Shown piece after piece: positions 1 to 10,138 of a stretch of 64,000 nucleotides of DNA. Every line of letters starts with the position of its first letter. Positions within the stretch are counted from its first letter, which is position 1. Both the position numbers and the translations under genes were made by a program. The DNA lies in NCBI GenBank assembly GCA_951394045.1, contig OX595989.1, positions 1,798,001-1,862,000 of the forward strand. Direction: 5' to 3'. The stretch is from Nitzschia sp. DOCU1 (Eukaryota; Bacillariophyta; Bacillariophyceae; Bacillariales; Bacillariaceae). Under the pieces are notes generated by a model. It made no database searches. It was not told where the DNA came from and was given only the letters and a program-made list of their open reading frames with translations.

Positions 1-735
1 AAGGGCCAGAAACGAAAAGAAGCTGGAGGTGGTGGTAATGGAAAAGCCCCCCCGACAATGAGACAGCTTTCACACGCCCTTAGCTGGGCACTTCGACACG
101 CGGCCCCCGACATTGGATTGCCTATGTCTCATGGTGGATGGGTCCCCGTGCAGGAAATCTTGAATTCCAAACATCCACGTTTAAAAGGAGCGACTCTCGA
201 AGCCATGAAAGAAGTGGTGGCCACAAACGATAAGCAACGGTATGCCCTTGCTATGCGCCCTCGTACAGAGTTTACGTCCCCACTCGATTCTGAAAGAGAC
301 GGCGACAACCAAATCCTGTGTATCCGAGCCAACCAGGGGCATAGCATCAAGACTATCGATCCAAGCTTGCTACTGACAAAGCTATCTGCGGAGGAGTTGC
401 TGAACCTTCCATGCATTGTGCACGGAACATACCTGGAGGCATGGGAATCGATTGCAACATCTGGACTTTCTAAGATGAACCGCACCCATATCCACTTTGC
501 TACGGGATTGCCCAAGGACAACGGCGTGATTTCAGGAATGAGAAGGAGTGCGACAGTATACATATACGTTGATCCAGAAGCCTGCATACGAGATGGTATT
601 GAATTCTTCATTTCTGAGAACGGGGTAGTCTTGACGGATGGTATCAACGGTACACTGCCGAAGAAGTATTTTTTGCGCGTCACTGGGTCGGACGGGGATA
701 TGCTAATGACCAAGAAAACAAATAACGATAGTTGA
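1..735 (+). CDS. TPT1: tRNA 2'-phosphotransferase (Tpt1/KptA family), 5' end outside window
   Basis: Transfers the splice-junction 2'-phosphate of ligated tRNA to NAD+, the last step of tRNA splicing. The family signature is visible in order: an N-terminal LSHALSWALRHAAPDIGL helix with the Arg-His pair, RANQGHSIKTID in the middle, then HGTYLEAW, NRTHIHFA and a C-terminal SENGVVLTDG block. The reading frame stays open from the first in-window ATG at 58 back to base 1 (basic, Gly-rich residues), so the true start may lie upstream; from 58 the product is 225 residues, close to usual family size. It converges with the next gene, stop to stop about 48 bp apart. No intron is seen inside the window. 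Family assignment is confident; the start is not. Confidence 0.88.
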   Translation, partial: KGQKRKEAGGGGNGKAPPTMRQLSHALSWALRHAAPDIGLPMSHGGWVPVQEILNSKHPRLKGATLEAMKEVVATNDKQRYALAMRPRTEFTSPLDSERDGDNQILCIRANQGHSIKTIDPSLLLTKLSAEELLNLPCIVHGTYLEAWESIATSGLSKMNRTHIHFATGLPKDNGVISGMRRSATVYIYVDPEACIRDGIEFFISENGVVLTDGINGTLPKKYFLRVTGSDGDMLMTKKTNNDS

Positions 736-783
736 AACCAAACACAGTCTCAAGGCAATAAGCAATTTATTTGAATTCGATGA

Positions 784-2602
784 CTAACTCGCTTCTTCTT
801 CGTCATCATAGTATTCGTCCTCTTCGTATTCATATTCATCCTCCTCTTCTACGCCTTCCTTGGCTTCCGCTGGAGCAGATTCCTCAGCCGGTGCTTCTTC
901 TTGATCGCCTTCTGCGTCCTCTTCTGCTGTGACTTCTGTCGTTTTCTCTTCGCCATCCGCGGCTTCTTCCTCCTTTGCAGTAGTAGAGTCTGCTGCAGTT
1001 CCTTCAAGTTTGAGCCCCTTTTGAAGAATGTCCTGCGATACTGTTGCACCCATTCGAGAAGGCAAGAATAGACCGTACGCGTCAAGTTTGGGGGTTGTCT
1101 TTTTGACCATAGCTCGCGTTTGCGGAGACAACTCCTCGCTATAGAATTCGCACCACTGCCTTATCAAAGCGGGATCCGCTCCTTTGAGGTCGTCGTCCTT
1201 GAGCGCACGGTTGATCGCCATGGCTACAGCGGCCGTCAAACCGATAAGATCCGAAGCCACTCGTTCAACAGCAATTGCGGTGTTTTCGCATTCCTCCCCG
1301 TCCTTCAACTGACACGCCATCCCAGCCTTAAGCAACATTTTAGCAGCATCAAGATGCTCATTTCGTAGCGCCGTAGAAGTGATAGGTTTTACAGCAACCT
1401 TTGGAGCTTTCTTCTTGTCTGCTGGAGCAGGTGGCTTGGCAGAGATTTCGTCGAACATACCACCAAAACATTGAGCTCGAAGGAGAACGTAATGAGCATA
1501 CCGGGACATGAATGCCCTGAACTTTGCCGTATCCGGCTTGTTGTCTCCCGCGAGCAATTGTTTCGAGTTGAAATATTTCTCCTTTCTTTTGGGGTCACGA
1601 GTACGACGCAGTTCACGCAATCTTGCCTATGAATCGAGGGCCCAAATGTGAGAAATGATACCTCATTTACAGACTGCAACCAGGTTTGGGTTGTCTTACC
1701 TTGAGCGACGCGGCGTGCTCGGGGGCACCGTCTGCCGAAAAGCGGTGCAAGATATAAAGCGCCTTGATTGTTGTACGCCAGTCCTTTTCAGCCATTTTAG
1801 CCCAGAGCTTCCTTAGAACAGCATCATAGATATCATAGCGTGCGCTAATCTGATACGTGACCCCGACCAGACGCTCGACGTGCTTTCCCTTGACAGCAGT
1901 ATCATCCGGCCGGGTGGCTTTCAGCATGACTTGTTCCAGCTCTGAACTTGTGAGGCCCTTCACCTCACGATAAAGATTCGCCGATAGACCGGACGTCGCT
2001 TCTCTGGCAACGTTGAGGGAGTTGACGGCAGCCTCGCGGACTGCGCTGGGGTCTGGAATGGAATTTTTCAAGGCGGCCAGGCCTTTTGTGAAAGTCGATG
2101 GAGCAGGATCCCTTCCATATGGTACCACCCGACCATTACTCCCCCGTCTGGAAGGCGGTGGTCCGCGACGAGACGACTTCCTGGAGCTAGTTGGCGGGCG
2201 TCGCGGCCTGTCGTAGTCATCCTCAAAATCGTCATCGTACTTGCGAGGGCTTTTTCTCCCGGAAGCCGAACTGCTGCGCTTCGGTGGCGGTCCCTTTTTA
2301 GATGGCGTCGGCCGCTTATTTCTGGGGCTGTATTCGTCTTCGTCCTCCTCGTCTTCAAGATCCTCTTCATCGTAGGGATCTGCCGGTAACCCAAGCTCTT
2401 CATCTTCATCGAACTCATCTTCCGGTTCAATTTTCCGCTTGGAAGGAACGGGGCGACCCGATGGTCTCGTTGGCCCCGATCTACCTGCACTACGGCGGCT
2501 TGAAGGAGGTCCACGAGACGGCTTCTTGGCGGCAGCCAAAACTGTTTGGTCCAGAACGGCGAGGCACACGAACACCAAAATCACATGTGGTGATAACCGC
2601 AT
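784..2602 (-). CDS. ANTH/ENTH-like domain protein with N-terminal signal peptide
   Basis: Two exons (2602-1700 and 1626-784) joined across a 73-bp GT-AG intron in phase 0 give about 581 residues. Residues 1-24 form a signal peptide (MRLSPHVILVFVCLAVL, then an Ala-rich cleavage region). A long basic/acidic, Ser-Pro-rich linker follows (about 25-180), then an ANTH/ENTH-like helical domain from about residue 215: KATRPDDTAVKGKHV, and DWRTTIKALYILHRF, which resembles the second conserved ANTH helix; the intron falls inside this domain. The tail is strongly acidic (Glu/Asp/Tyr). Such domains bind phosphoinositides and clathrin in the cytosol, so a signal peptide is odd. With no aromatic residue after the predicted cleavage site, diatom rules point to the periplastidic compartment rather than the stroma; this is inference. 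Confidence 0.72.
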
Positions 2603-3188
2603 GATGAGGCGTTGATTCGAAAGTTCCTTCGATTAGTCTTTCAAACACGAAAGTGAACGGGAAACTCCAGAGAACCGATAATAAAGGATCCCACCGAACG
2701 AAAGAGAGAGAGAGAGTGAGACACCTCGACCGTCAAGCTTGAAGCGGGCTTCGATCGCCATTGATGGATTTGCAGATTGGACGGTCGCTTTGCGTTGTGG
2801 AGACTGACGTTCACCTCGTACGCAAGGCTCGCGTAGAAAGATTGTTTACACGTGGCTTTTGAAGCGTCTCGTCCGTCGGTCGTGGCGCGCCAGATCACGG
2901 GCAACGGCATTCGGCGATTTAACGTCTGATTAACAGGCGGGCCGATTTGGCGGTGTGGACACACTACGCTGACGGACGGTTTCGTCTGACCACCAGTCCG
3001 TCACGAGTGAGTCTCCGAAGCCACCGAAATTTCCCTCCGGCCGCCCACATGCCTTCTTCTCTAGCTATTAATAGTAGCGAGACGACTGGAAGATATTATG
3101 GTGGTGTGGAGTGATCATTCCTTCCACAACACTCCAGCGACCAAAGTAAACTGTATGGTATTGCAACTTTTCCATTTTCTTCGAGGAG
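2603..3188. promoter_or_regulatory. Divergent intergenic region (ANTH-like / AK6)
   Basis: Shared upstream region of two divergent genes. It holds an AG dinucleotide run at about 2703-2717, read as a pyrimidine tract on the strand of the ANTH-like gene roughly 100 bp before its ATG. No convincing ORF, TATA box or RNA gene is seen. Confidence 0.4.
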
Positions 3189-3752
3189 ATGAGTGAAGAC
3201 GGCCCCCAAAGAAAAAAACCGAACATTCTCATTGCTGGAACACCAGGAACGGGCAAAACTAGCACGGCCTCACTGCTCGCCGAGCGAATTGGGTTCATCA
3301 AGCACTTGAATGTCGGGGAGTTGATCAAGGAGCACAAGTGCTACGAAGGACGTGACGAAGAGCTCGATACTAATGTTTTGGACGAAGATAAATTGCTCGA
3401 CCTACTGGAAGGGATACTCGATAAAGCGGTCGAGAGCAACGAGGGTGTTGTAATCGACTTTCATATGCCGCTTATCTTCCCCGAACGGTGGTTTGACCTT
3501 GTCCTCGTCTTGAGAACGAAGACTGAGATCTTGTTCGACAGACTCACAGCCCGAGGATACAACGAAAAGAAGCGCAGCGAAAATATGGAGGCTGAGATCA
3601 TGCAAGTCATTTTGGACGAGGCTCGTGAAGGCTATGCCCAGGAAATTGTTCACGAGGTTTCGTCTAACACCGTGGAGGACATGGAGCAGAATGTGCAGCG
3701 TGTCGAAGCATGGTGCAAACAATGGATGGAGGATAATGCAGATAAATCGTGA
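3189..3752 (+). CDS. AK6: Adenylate kinase isoenzyme 6 / Fap7 (nuclear ATPase, 40S biogenesis)
   Basis: Intronless, 187 residues, usual for the family (about 170-190). The P-loop GTPGTGKTS is at residues 17-25, followed by the AK6-specific LNVGELIKEHKCYEG, DFHMPLIFPERWFD and LTARGYNEKKRSENMEAEI blocks. In yeast and human this protein binds Rps14 and acts in late maturation of the small ribosomal subunit; it also has adenylate kinase activity. The ATG at 3189 directly precedes the conserved core, which supports this start. The stop is 27 bp from the stop of the convergent NAA15 gene, so the two 3' UTRs must overlap. Confidence 0.93.
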   Translation: MSEDGPQRKKPNILIAGTPGTGKTSTASLLAERIGFIKHLNVGELIKEHKCYEGRDEELDTNVLDEDKLLDLLEGILDKAVESNEGVVIDFHMPLIFPERWFDLVLVLRTKTEILFDRLTARGYNEKKRSENMEAEIMQVILDEAREGYAQEIVHEVSSNTVEDMEQNVQRVEAWCKQWMEDNADKS

Positions 3753-3779
3753 CAGAATTTAAGCATTTGAATTGAATCT

Positions 3780-6599
3780 TTAGCTTTTTAGATCTGTTGC
3801 CTCGGGGAAGCGGGTTTGGACCATTTCTGCCCACTTTCTCACTGAATCGCTAGCCTCTGGCCCGAGCGACTTCATCGATTGAATCGCGGAGGCGCAAGAC
3901 TCGACAGTAACTCCAGGAATGTCGAGCCCACCTTCAACAATAATTGATGCCGCACGCCCAGCTGACTCAATTCCTGTTTGGACCAAGCCCTCCGCAACCG
4001 CAACACGATATGGGAGCGAAACTGCTTTCCCGTCGGAAATTTGTTTGGCAGCATTGGAAACATAGTCCTTAACAGATGCGCCCTGCAGAATACTTTGAAA
4101 CTCATCTGACAGAACGCCCTGTGCAGGACCAGAGAGACCTTCCAGATTGGGGACTTTCAATGCAAAATCCACCAGCCGCGAGAAGAAGCCTGCATTGGAG
4201 GCGTCCAGAGATCGCATCTTATAGAGTGCTTGTAATGCAAGAAGCCATTTCTTTCGCCGAACTGCCACATCATACTGCAATGTCCACGTTCCGAACCTTT
4301 TCGGACAATGCTTCGACAAAATCGACGAATACTTCTTTGCTTCCTCCAGTGGGTCGAGCTTCAGCAACTCTTTGCCCTCTGGATCTTCCTCCACAGGCGA
4401 GGTTTTACCCTTTTTCTTACCCGTTCCGTTCTCCAATTCCTCAGGTTTGCTTTTATCCGTAGACTTTTTCTCTGCCTGAAGTCGCTTCTTCCTTGCAATC
4501 GCCTTCGCCTTCTTTCGCTCTGCCGCAGTCATCGTCGAATAGTCAGGTTCCTTGTCCTCTTCAAGTAATGAAGGATTGTCCGAAAGGTGAAGATAAATAC
4601 GAATGATACCATGGGCTGCAGTGAAATAGTATTCCTCGCCCCAAAGATTATCCTCGAATCGGAGAACTTCTGTGTATGCTCTCAACGTCACTTTCCGGAC
4701 ACAGTACCCATGGAAATCGAACTGATCTTCCTGAAAATCATCGAAATGCTTGACTACAGCGCCTGCGAGAACAGAGAGATAAGTGAGCTGCCTGACTTCT
4801 CAAAACAAAACGGGTGGAATTCGACGTACTGTACTTCTTCAAACTGCGCCCCCAGTCTCCTTTTTTGGCGTAACACGCCGCTAGCCCAAGCTCGTACCAT
4901 GAGCACTGCATGTCATACAGATTCACTTCCGGATTTCCTTCATGCTTCGTGAAAAGTGAAATTCTTTCCAGAGCTTCCTTGTCCATGCCGGCATCAAGCA
5001 TGTACTTAGTTGTCTGGTTGTTGATGTACCGGTCCTGACGATCCAAATCTCGTCCTTTGTCAAGGCAATCCACAGCCGAAGTGATATCCCCAGCTGACTT
5101 GAGCAATCGAGCTTTTAATTCGTAAACATCTACGGCGGTTGGTGTGTGTTCAAGGCATTTATCAAGCCACGCCACGCCCTCGTGGTATTCGGCTGCCAAC
5201 TCGTGAAGGCCACCCCGCAAATACCATGTCCATAACTCTGTGGATGGAGGTTCTTCGTATTCATCCGTTGGAAGTAATTTCTTGTTCTCCTTGAGCGAAG
5301 TAATGTATTCATCCACCATTTGAACGATAAGCTTGAATGTTGGGTGCGCCTTGATATCGACAGGATCCTCTGCGATAGTAAGTCTCCCATCTTTCTCCAG
5401 CAAGATGAAGGTGCTGAGTTCCAAGCACAAGGAAGGAACGCCTTTGACGAGAGATTTCCTGATAAAGACATCAAACGAGTTTTTCAATCGTTCTCCTTCC
5501 ACAAGATTCATTGGTATTCTTTGCATCGCTGCTGAGTAACTAAATTCTGGGAAGAGTTCCGTCTTGTATGCCTCCAGTAGGGTGTTTTTCTGGTCTGCCG
5601 AAAGTGGCATCATCGAGGCAAGCGTCCGCGTTCCAGGGAGACCCCAGGCTTCTTCACACACATCACCGTCCAATTCCAGGAGGGAGCACATGTACATTGA
5701 ATGTAGTTTGTAGTTTTCGGTCATGCCACGACGAAACATTTGCAAGACGGTTGACTTTGCATCTGAAAATCTGCCCAGTTTCAGCTGATACTGTGCACGC
5801 GTGATCAGCCACGAACTTCGGTCTACAACAATCTTCTCACAGGTTGATAGGTGCTCCAAAGCCTCGTTCCAGTTGTCCGGAATCTCCGCCAGGATTCGGT
5901 TTCGATACAGCGCCAACTCGCTCGCTTCAAAACCCCGCGATATTTCCGGGGCACCATCGGTAAGAGTGCTCAAGTAAATGTCAATGACATCGACTGCCCC
6001 ACGTAGATCACCATTAAGATGTTTTGCTAACGCAAATGCGAGCCAATTGATCTTTTGGTTTGGTTTATGGGTAAGAATTGTATGACGCGTCACTGCAAAG
6101 CCAACGAGATCCCTCATTTGAACCTGAAGCATGCTAAGATCCCGCAAGATCTGGAGATTGTCGGAGTCGATTCGAAGAGCCTGTTTGTACGCTTTGATGG
6201 CTTCGATGTAATTACGGTCGGATCGATGCAGTAGACCATACACGTGCCAGCAGACATGGGACCTAGAACGAAGGGTAAGCGGCCCAATGCTCACAACGTT
6301 GCACACCAGCAAAATCAGAATTGGAATGTCCAAACTCACCTCATGTCGTTCATTAACGCTTGCTTCGCCAGAGCATGAGCCTCGTCGCGTCTCGAGAGGC
6401 AGTTGAGTACGAGACCTTTCATCGCCAGAGTCTCTCCGTGGTTGGGAAACTTCTTGAGGATTGAATCGGCTTGTTTCATGGACTTCTTGTACTGTTTGAG
6501 TTCATAGTGTTTGATGACGCTTTTGAAGAGATCGCTCTCCTTCTTCGGCAAAGGTCGACCATGCCCCGCCTGGGGATTGCTGTCAGTGTTGGGAGCCAT
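3780..6599 (-). CDS. NAA15: NatA auxiliary subunit NAA15 (N-alpha-acetyltransferase 15)
   Basis: Three exons, 6599-6340, 6262-4830 and 4762-3780, with introns of 77 and 67 bp. The spliced length is 2676 nt (891 residues), typical for NAA15. The TPR superhelix begins with LPKKESDLFKSVIKHYE and YKKSMKQADSILKKFPNHGET. The second junction restores the family segment DDFQEDQFDFHGYCVRK followed by VTLRAYTEVLRFED, which confirms the splice. A Lys/Glu-rich insert sits where NAA15 carries its charged linker. It anchors the NAA10 catalytic subunit and the ribosome for co-translational N-terminal acetylation in the cytosol. NAA10 is not in this window. The gene is divergent from the LYR gene and convergent with AK6. 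Confidence 0.93.
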
Positions 6600-7258
6600 T
6601 GAAGCGATTGGATTGTCGGCCTACGATCGGTGAAGCACCGGGACTTGGAAATTTTCACAAGCGAGGACTGGCGCTGCCGATCCCTGGTTCGTGCTGATCT
6701 CCTGACCCCCGACTACTACGAAGCTACGAACAACACAAAAGCCAAGAATCTTCCGAGAAGTCGATTGAACCCTCTAACAAAGCTCTCTAGATGGCTTGTT
6801 TGTCCCGCCCTCTCTCATCTTGTGAGGCACTTCCTCCATCGATCTCGCACGGCTGTTCTCAGCCTCAAATCCGATGGGGTGGTGGGGACAACGCGAGATA
6901 GCGCTACTAGCTAGTAGTACCTCTCAAGGCATAAGTGAGAGGTCTTTGGATGCAGTAGGCTGGCGTGTGAGGAGGTCGCAAACCCTAAACAAAATGTCGT
7001 ATGCGACACGAATGACCATTCGGACTCTCCCAGCATCCGACGCATGTGGGAGGGAAAGCGCGCCACAAAGATGCGCGTTCGATAGATGAGTTTGCCGCCA
7101 TAGAGCATCTACATCACACATGTGATCAAAAGATGCCAAATACTCGACTCAAAGTCCAACCAAGAAAAGCACTCCCACAATCCGCTTGTGATTCTATCAT
7201 ATTAATACACACGCTGTCAAAACCGTGGAACCAATACCTTGATCACTGGTAGAGGAGA
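6600..7258. promoter_or_regulatory. Divergent intergenic region (NAA15 / LYR protein)
   Basis: Contains short ORFs on both strands with no recognisable product, and a perfect 14-bp palindrome CTACTAGCTAGTAG at 6904-6917. Nothing else is supported. Confidence 0.35.
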
Positions 7259-7525
7259 ATGCCACCCGCATTGGCCACCCGCACCAAAGTATTATCGCTC
7301 TATAGAAAGCTGCTGAGAGGGGCCATGAAAATGCCGACACCAAATCGGCAAAACTTTGTCATTCGAAAGACACGGACTGAATTCAAGGCAAATGTCGGCT
7401 TGACTGATCCAGAAGCTATCAAGCAGTGCATCCGCCTGGCCGATACAAATTTGGATACTGTTCTCGTACAGGCCGAACATCTGACAAAGCTATTGAAAGA
7501 TCCGAACTATCAGGTGGACATGTAG
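7259..7525 (+). CDS. LYR-motif (complex1_LYR) small protein, ISD11/LYRM4-like
   Basis: An 88-residue protein with the family pattern VLSLYRKLLRGAMK at about residues 12-25, followed by a conserved Arg-Lys-x-Arg...Phe segment (FVIRKTRTEF), then DPEAI and a terminal helix. LYR proteins are small mitochondrial helical adaptors that bind acyl carrier protein and serve Fe-S cluster assembly or respiratory-complex assembly. The spacing VLSLYR...NRQNFVIRKTRTEF...DPEAI is closest to ISD11 (LYRM4), the partner of the cysteine desulfurase, but other LYRM subfamilies cannot be excluded by eye. The ATG at 7259 immediately precedes the motif, as is usual. The stop is 38 bp from that of convergent UAP1. 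Confidence 0.78.
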   Translation: MPPALATRTKVLSLYRKLLRGAMKMPTPNRQNFVIRKTRTEFKANVGLTDPEAIKQCIRLADTNLDTVLVQAEHLTKLLKDPNYQVDM

Positions 7526-7563
7526 CATGCGACGACAACATTACGATTAAATGCTTTAGACTT

Positions 7564-8976
7564 TTATATAGAAAAAGGACAAGATATCTCTTTTCCCTTC
7601 AAACTTTCCAAACCTTCGCCACCATAACTGGTAAGCGGCGCCACTTCGCAAATCCCATCTTCCGAATCCCCTACCAAGATACCGCCTGCTCGCGAGACCC
7701 AATGCTTCGCAAGTTTAGAAATATACATCCGTGCGGTATCTGGGCTATCTGAAGGCGACCCTGGTGCATTCTTGACTGGCGCAAATTCTTCTTCGCGCAC
7801 AACGTCGAGAACCGCCATCCTCTCAGAGAATGGGAAGACATCGAATATGAAGGATTCCAATTTGATCCCATTGTTGCTTTCTGGTTGGACAGTAGATTTC
7901 GTTTTATCGTCGTAGCAAGGGATCTTCTTTCGCGCAATATGGTACATGTTACCAAGCTTCGGAAGAACCACATCTTTCAAAAAATCCATGGTGTAATAGT
8001 GGTTGCAGATATTCCCAGCTCCAAAAACCAATCGGCCGCTCTCATCCGTTCTTTCCGCCATTTCTTTCGTGATATCGGAATATTCCACGACACAGGGCTT
8101 CCCCCCTCTCTCTGCGATCACTCCAACTTTTTCGTGCGCCCCGGCTTTCCATACGACTTTGTTTCCACAATCGGCATTTTGAGATATGCAATGGCCGATA
8201 AAGACGGGATCTGCCGGCTTTGTGAGTGCATTATCAATGCTGAACACATGGAGATGTTTGATCTTGCGTTTATCCATATCCGACAGCATACCAGAGTTGT
8301 ATAGTGAAGGATAGATACCACCGTTTCCATCGGGTGCCATCGCCACCTTGCAGGCTGTTTCCATAATAATCTTGCATTCTTCCGTGAGACATGGCAGCAT
8401 GCCTTGTTTGAAAAAGCAAACATCGTCTTTTGGCAGTCCAAAGTAGTTGTTCGTTGCGAAAAATTGCACAGTTTCATCATGATTCAAAGGCGAAGTCATG
8501 ATATAAAACGGTAGTGGCGACAAACCATCCGAAGAATCCGATGCCAATTTGCGCAACTTTAGGATTCGTTCTGAAATCAGCTGGAACAAAGTTCTACCGC
8601 TCTGTAATCCAATATCATACATTCCTTTGGGCCCCGAAAATCCTAGACGAGTACCTTGCCCTCCAGCGAGAACCAACGCTGCCACTTCTCCACGGCCAAT
8701 TGCTTTCAAACCGACTTGGTAGCAATCTGATGCGTTCTTCTCGTCGGTGGATCTTCCCACAGTTTTTGAGAAAGGAGTAATATCTTCAGAAGCACCTATG
8801 GTTTGCTGATCTTCCATTGCAGCCTCCAGAAATCCCTTCAGTTTCTCCACCGGAATGGACGCTAGTTCTGCCAGCAATGCTTCCTTCTCACTCTCCGAAC
8901 ATTCAGAAAGATACGCTAGAACATGATCTTGTCCCGCCTTTTCAAATCTCGCCCTAATTTCGGATTCTAACGGCAT
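7564..8976 (-). CDS. UAP1: UDP-N-acetylhexosamine (UDP-GlcNAc) pyrophosphorylase
   Basis: A single exon of 470 residues, within the eukaryotic UAP1 range. The nucleotide-binding signature LVLAGGQGTRLGFSGPKGMY is at about residues 101-120, followed by FYIMTSPLNHDETVQFF, the uridine-site block FFKQGMLPCL, DGNGGIYPSL, and LESFIFDVFPFSERM near the C-terminus. The enzyme makes UDP-GlcNAc from UTP and GlcNAc-1-phosphate in the cytosol, feeding N-glycans, GPI anchors and chitin. There is no targeting peptide. Assignment is very secure at family level; specificity for GlcNAc over GalNAc is inferred. Confidence 0.95.
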   Translation of the reverse strand: MPLESEIRARFEKAGQDHVLAYLSECSESEKEALLAELASIPVEKLKGFLEAAMEDQQTIGASEDITPFSKTVGRSTDEKNASDCYQVGLKAIGRGEVAALVLAGGQGTRLGFSGPKGMYDIGLQSGRTLFQLISERILKLRKLASDSSDGLSPLPFYIMTSPLNHDETVQFFATNNYFGLPKDDVCFFKQGMLPCLTEECKIIMETACKVAMAPDGNGGIYPSLYNSGMLSDMDKRKIKHLHVFSIDNALTKPADPVFIGHCISQNADCGNKVVWKAGAHEKVGVIAERGGKPCVVEYSDITKEMAERTDESGRLVFGAGNICNHYYTMDFLKDVVLPKLGNMYHIARKKIPCYDDKTKSTVQPESNNGIKLESFIFDVFPFSERMAVLDVVREEEFAPVKNAPGSPSDSPDTARMYISKLAKHWVSRAGGILVGDSEDGICEVAPLTSYGGEGLESLKGKEISCPFSI

Positions 8977-10138
8977 GTTTTGATCCTTTCGAATGCCAAA
9001 TGATTCCGACTCGCCGTCCTATTCTACAAAAGCGACTGAGTAGCGTTTTGGGCGTTATCAGACCGCGTGTTGTTTCCTTTAGAGGCGGCTGATGGGTTGA
9101 AGTCATCGTTGCCTTCAGCAGAAGCTGTGAAAGTTACCAGTCGTCATCGCCTTTTGGCGGTGCTACTTATCGCGCAGAGTCCGATGAGTCGTCCGCATTG
9201 TGCGTGACGACTGACTGACTCGACTACTCAAGGACTCTTGGCGACTAATATTAACGCGACTCGTTAACGGCGCACGGATGGAGGGGGATAATAGGTATAG
9301 AGGTACCTGTAGAGTGTAGTGCACATCCGTACCAGGTACAGACGACTTGGTCCACACGAAAGGGGATAATCCGGAAGTGCCTGAAAGGCTGGAAAACGTA
9401 GAAGAACGTCCGCTGATCGATTTCTCATCCTAGAAAGGACTATTGCCCTTCAAGTGAATTGAAAGTTATTGCGACATGTCAATGACGTAGATTGATGCAT
9501 TGAAACTAGTAAAGTACAGTCGGAGAGACAATGACGTTGCGAGTCCAAATTAAGTTTTGAAGACACCAAACCCGTTCGGGTTGCATATTTACGTCACACG
9601 AGGTGTGCATCGCAGTGTAACGAGCCAATCAGAATAATGTTGTTGTGTGCGTGGTCGTGGCGATTTCTACTTTTCTGTACTCCATTGCCTCTTTTTCCAA
9701 AGGAATGGTCCCAAAGGGAGAACGCCGCGCCCGCACTGCTCCCGTAGCGGCGCAGGAATTCTGCCTCCGAGAAATGCGGCGGCAAGACCACCTCCCCGCC
9801 GACGGGACACTGTCCTTGCAGCACTCTCCACGTAATGGACCACGTCTTCCCCCCTGCGGGCCAGCGGGAGCGGCAGTTTGTCCTCCCTCGTTTTTTATCA
9901 TGCTCGGTTGCAAGCACTTTCCCTCTAACGAAAAGGAAGACCGTGCCACTAATACGACTGATACATCTCGATTTCAATTTGCATTTGCACGCAACAAGAT
10001 TTGCAATTTGCTTGTTGTGGTGGACCGTTCAGCAGTCGGTTCTAGACTACGAGTCGCTTGTGGAGATTGAATTGTTTACTTTCATGGGTGAAGGTCTCAG
10101 CGCTACTTTAGCGGTCCTCGATACGTAGTCAACATCCG
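8977..10138. promoter_or_regulatory. Divergent intergenic region (UAP1 / LRR gene)
   Basis: About 1.16 kb. Several overlapping ORFs of 60-140 codons on both strands between 9594 and 10128 are mutually exclusive and have no protein-like features. A TACGTCAC half-CRE-like sequence lies near 9590. No RNA gene is recognised. Confidence 0.35.

Noticed and set aside
849..1085. Lys/Arg-rich minus ORF inside the ANTH-like gene
   Set aside because: Shadow frame of the acidic Glu/Asp repeat codons in the real gene.
9594..10128. Cluster of overlapping ORFs (60-141 codons) on both strands
   Set aside because: They exclude each other, lack splice logic, have erratic composition and match no family; they lie in the divergent UAP1/LRR promoter.
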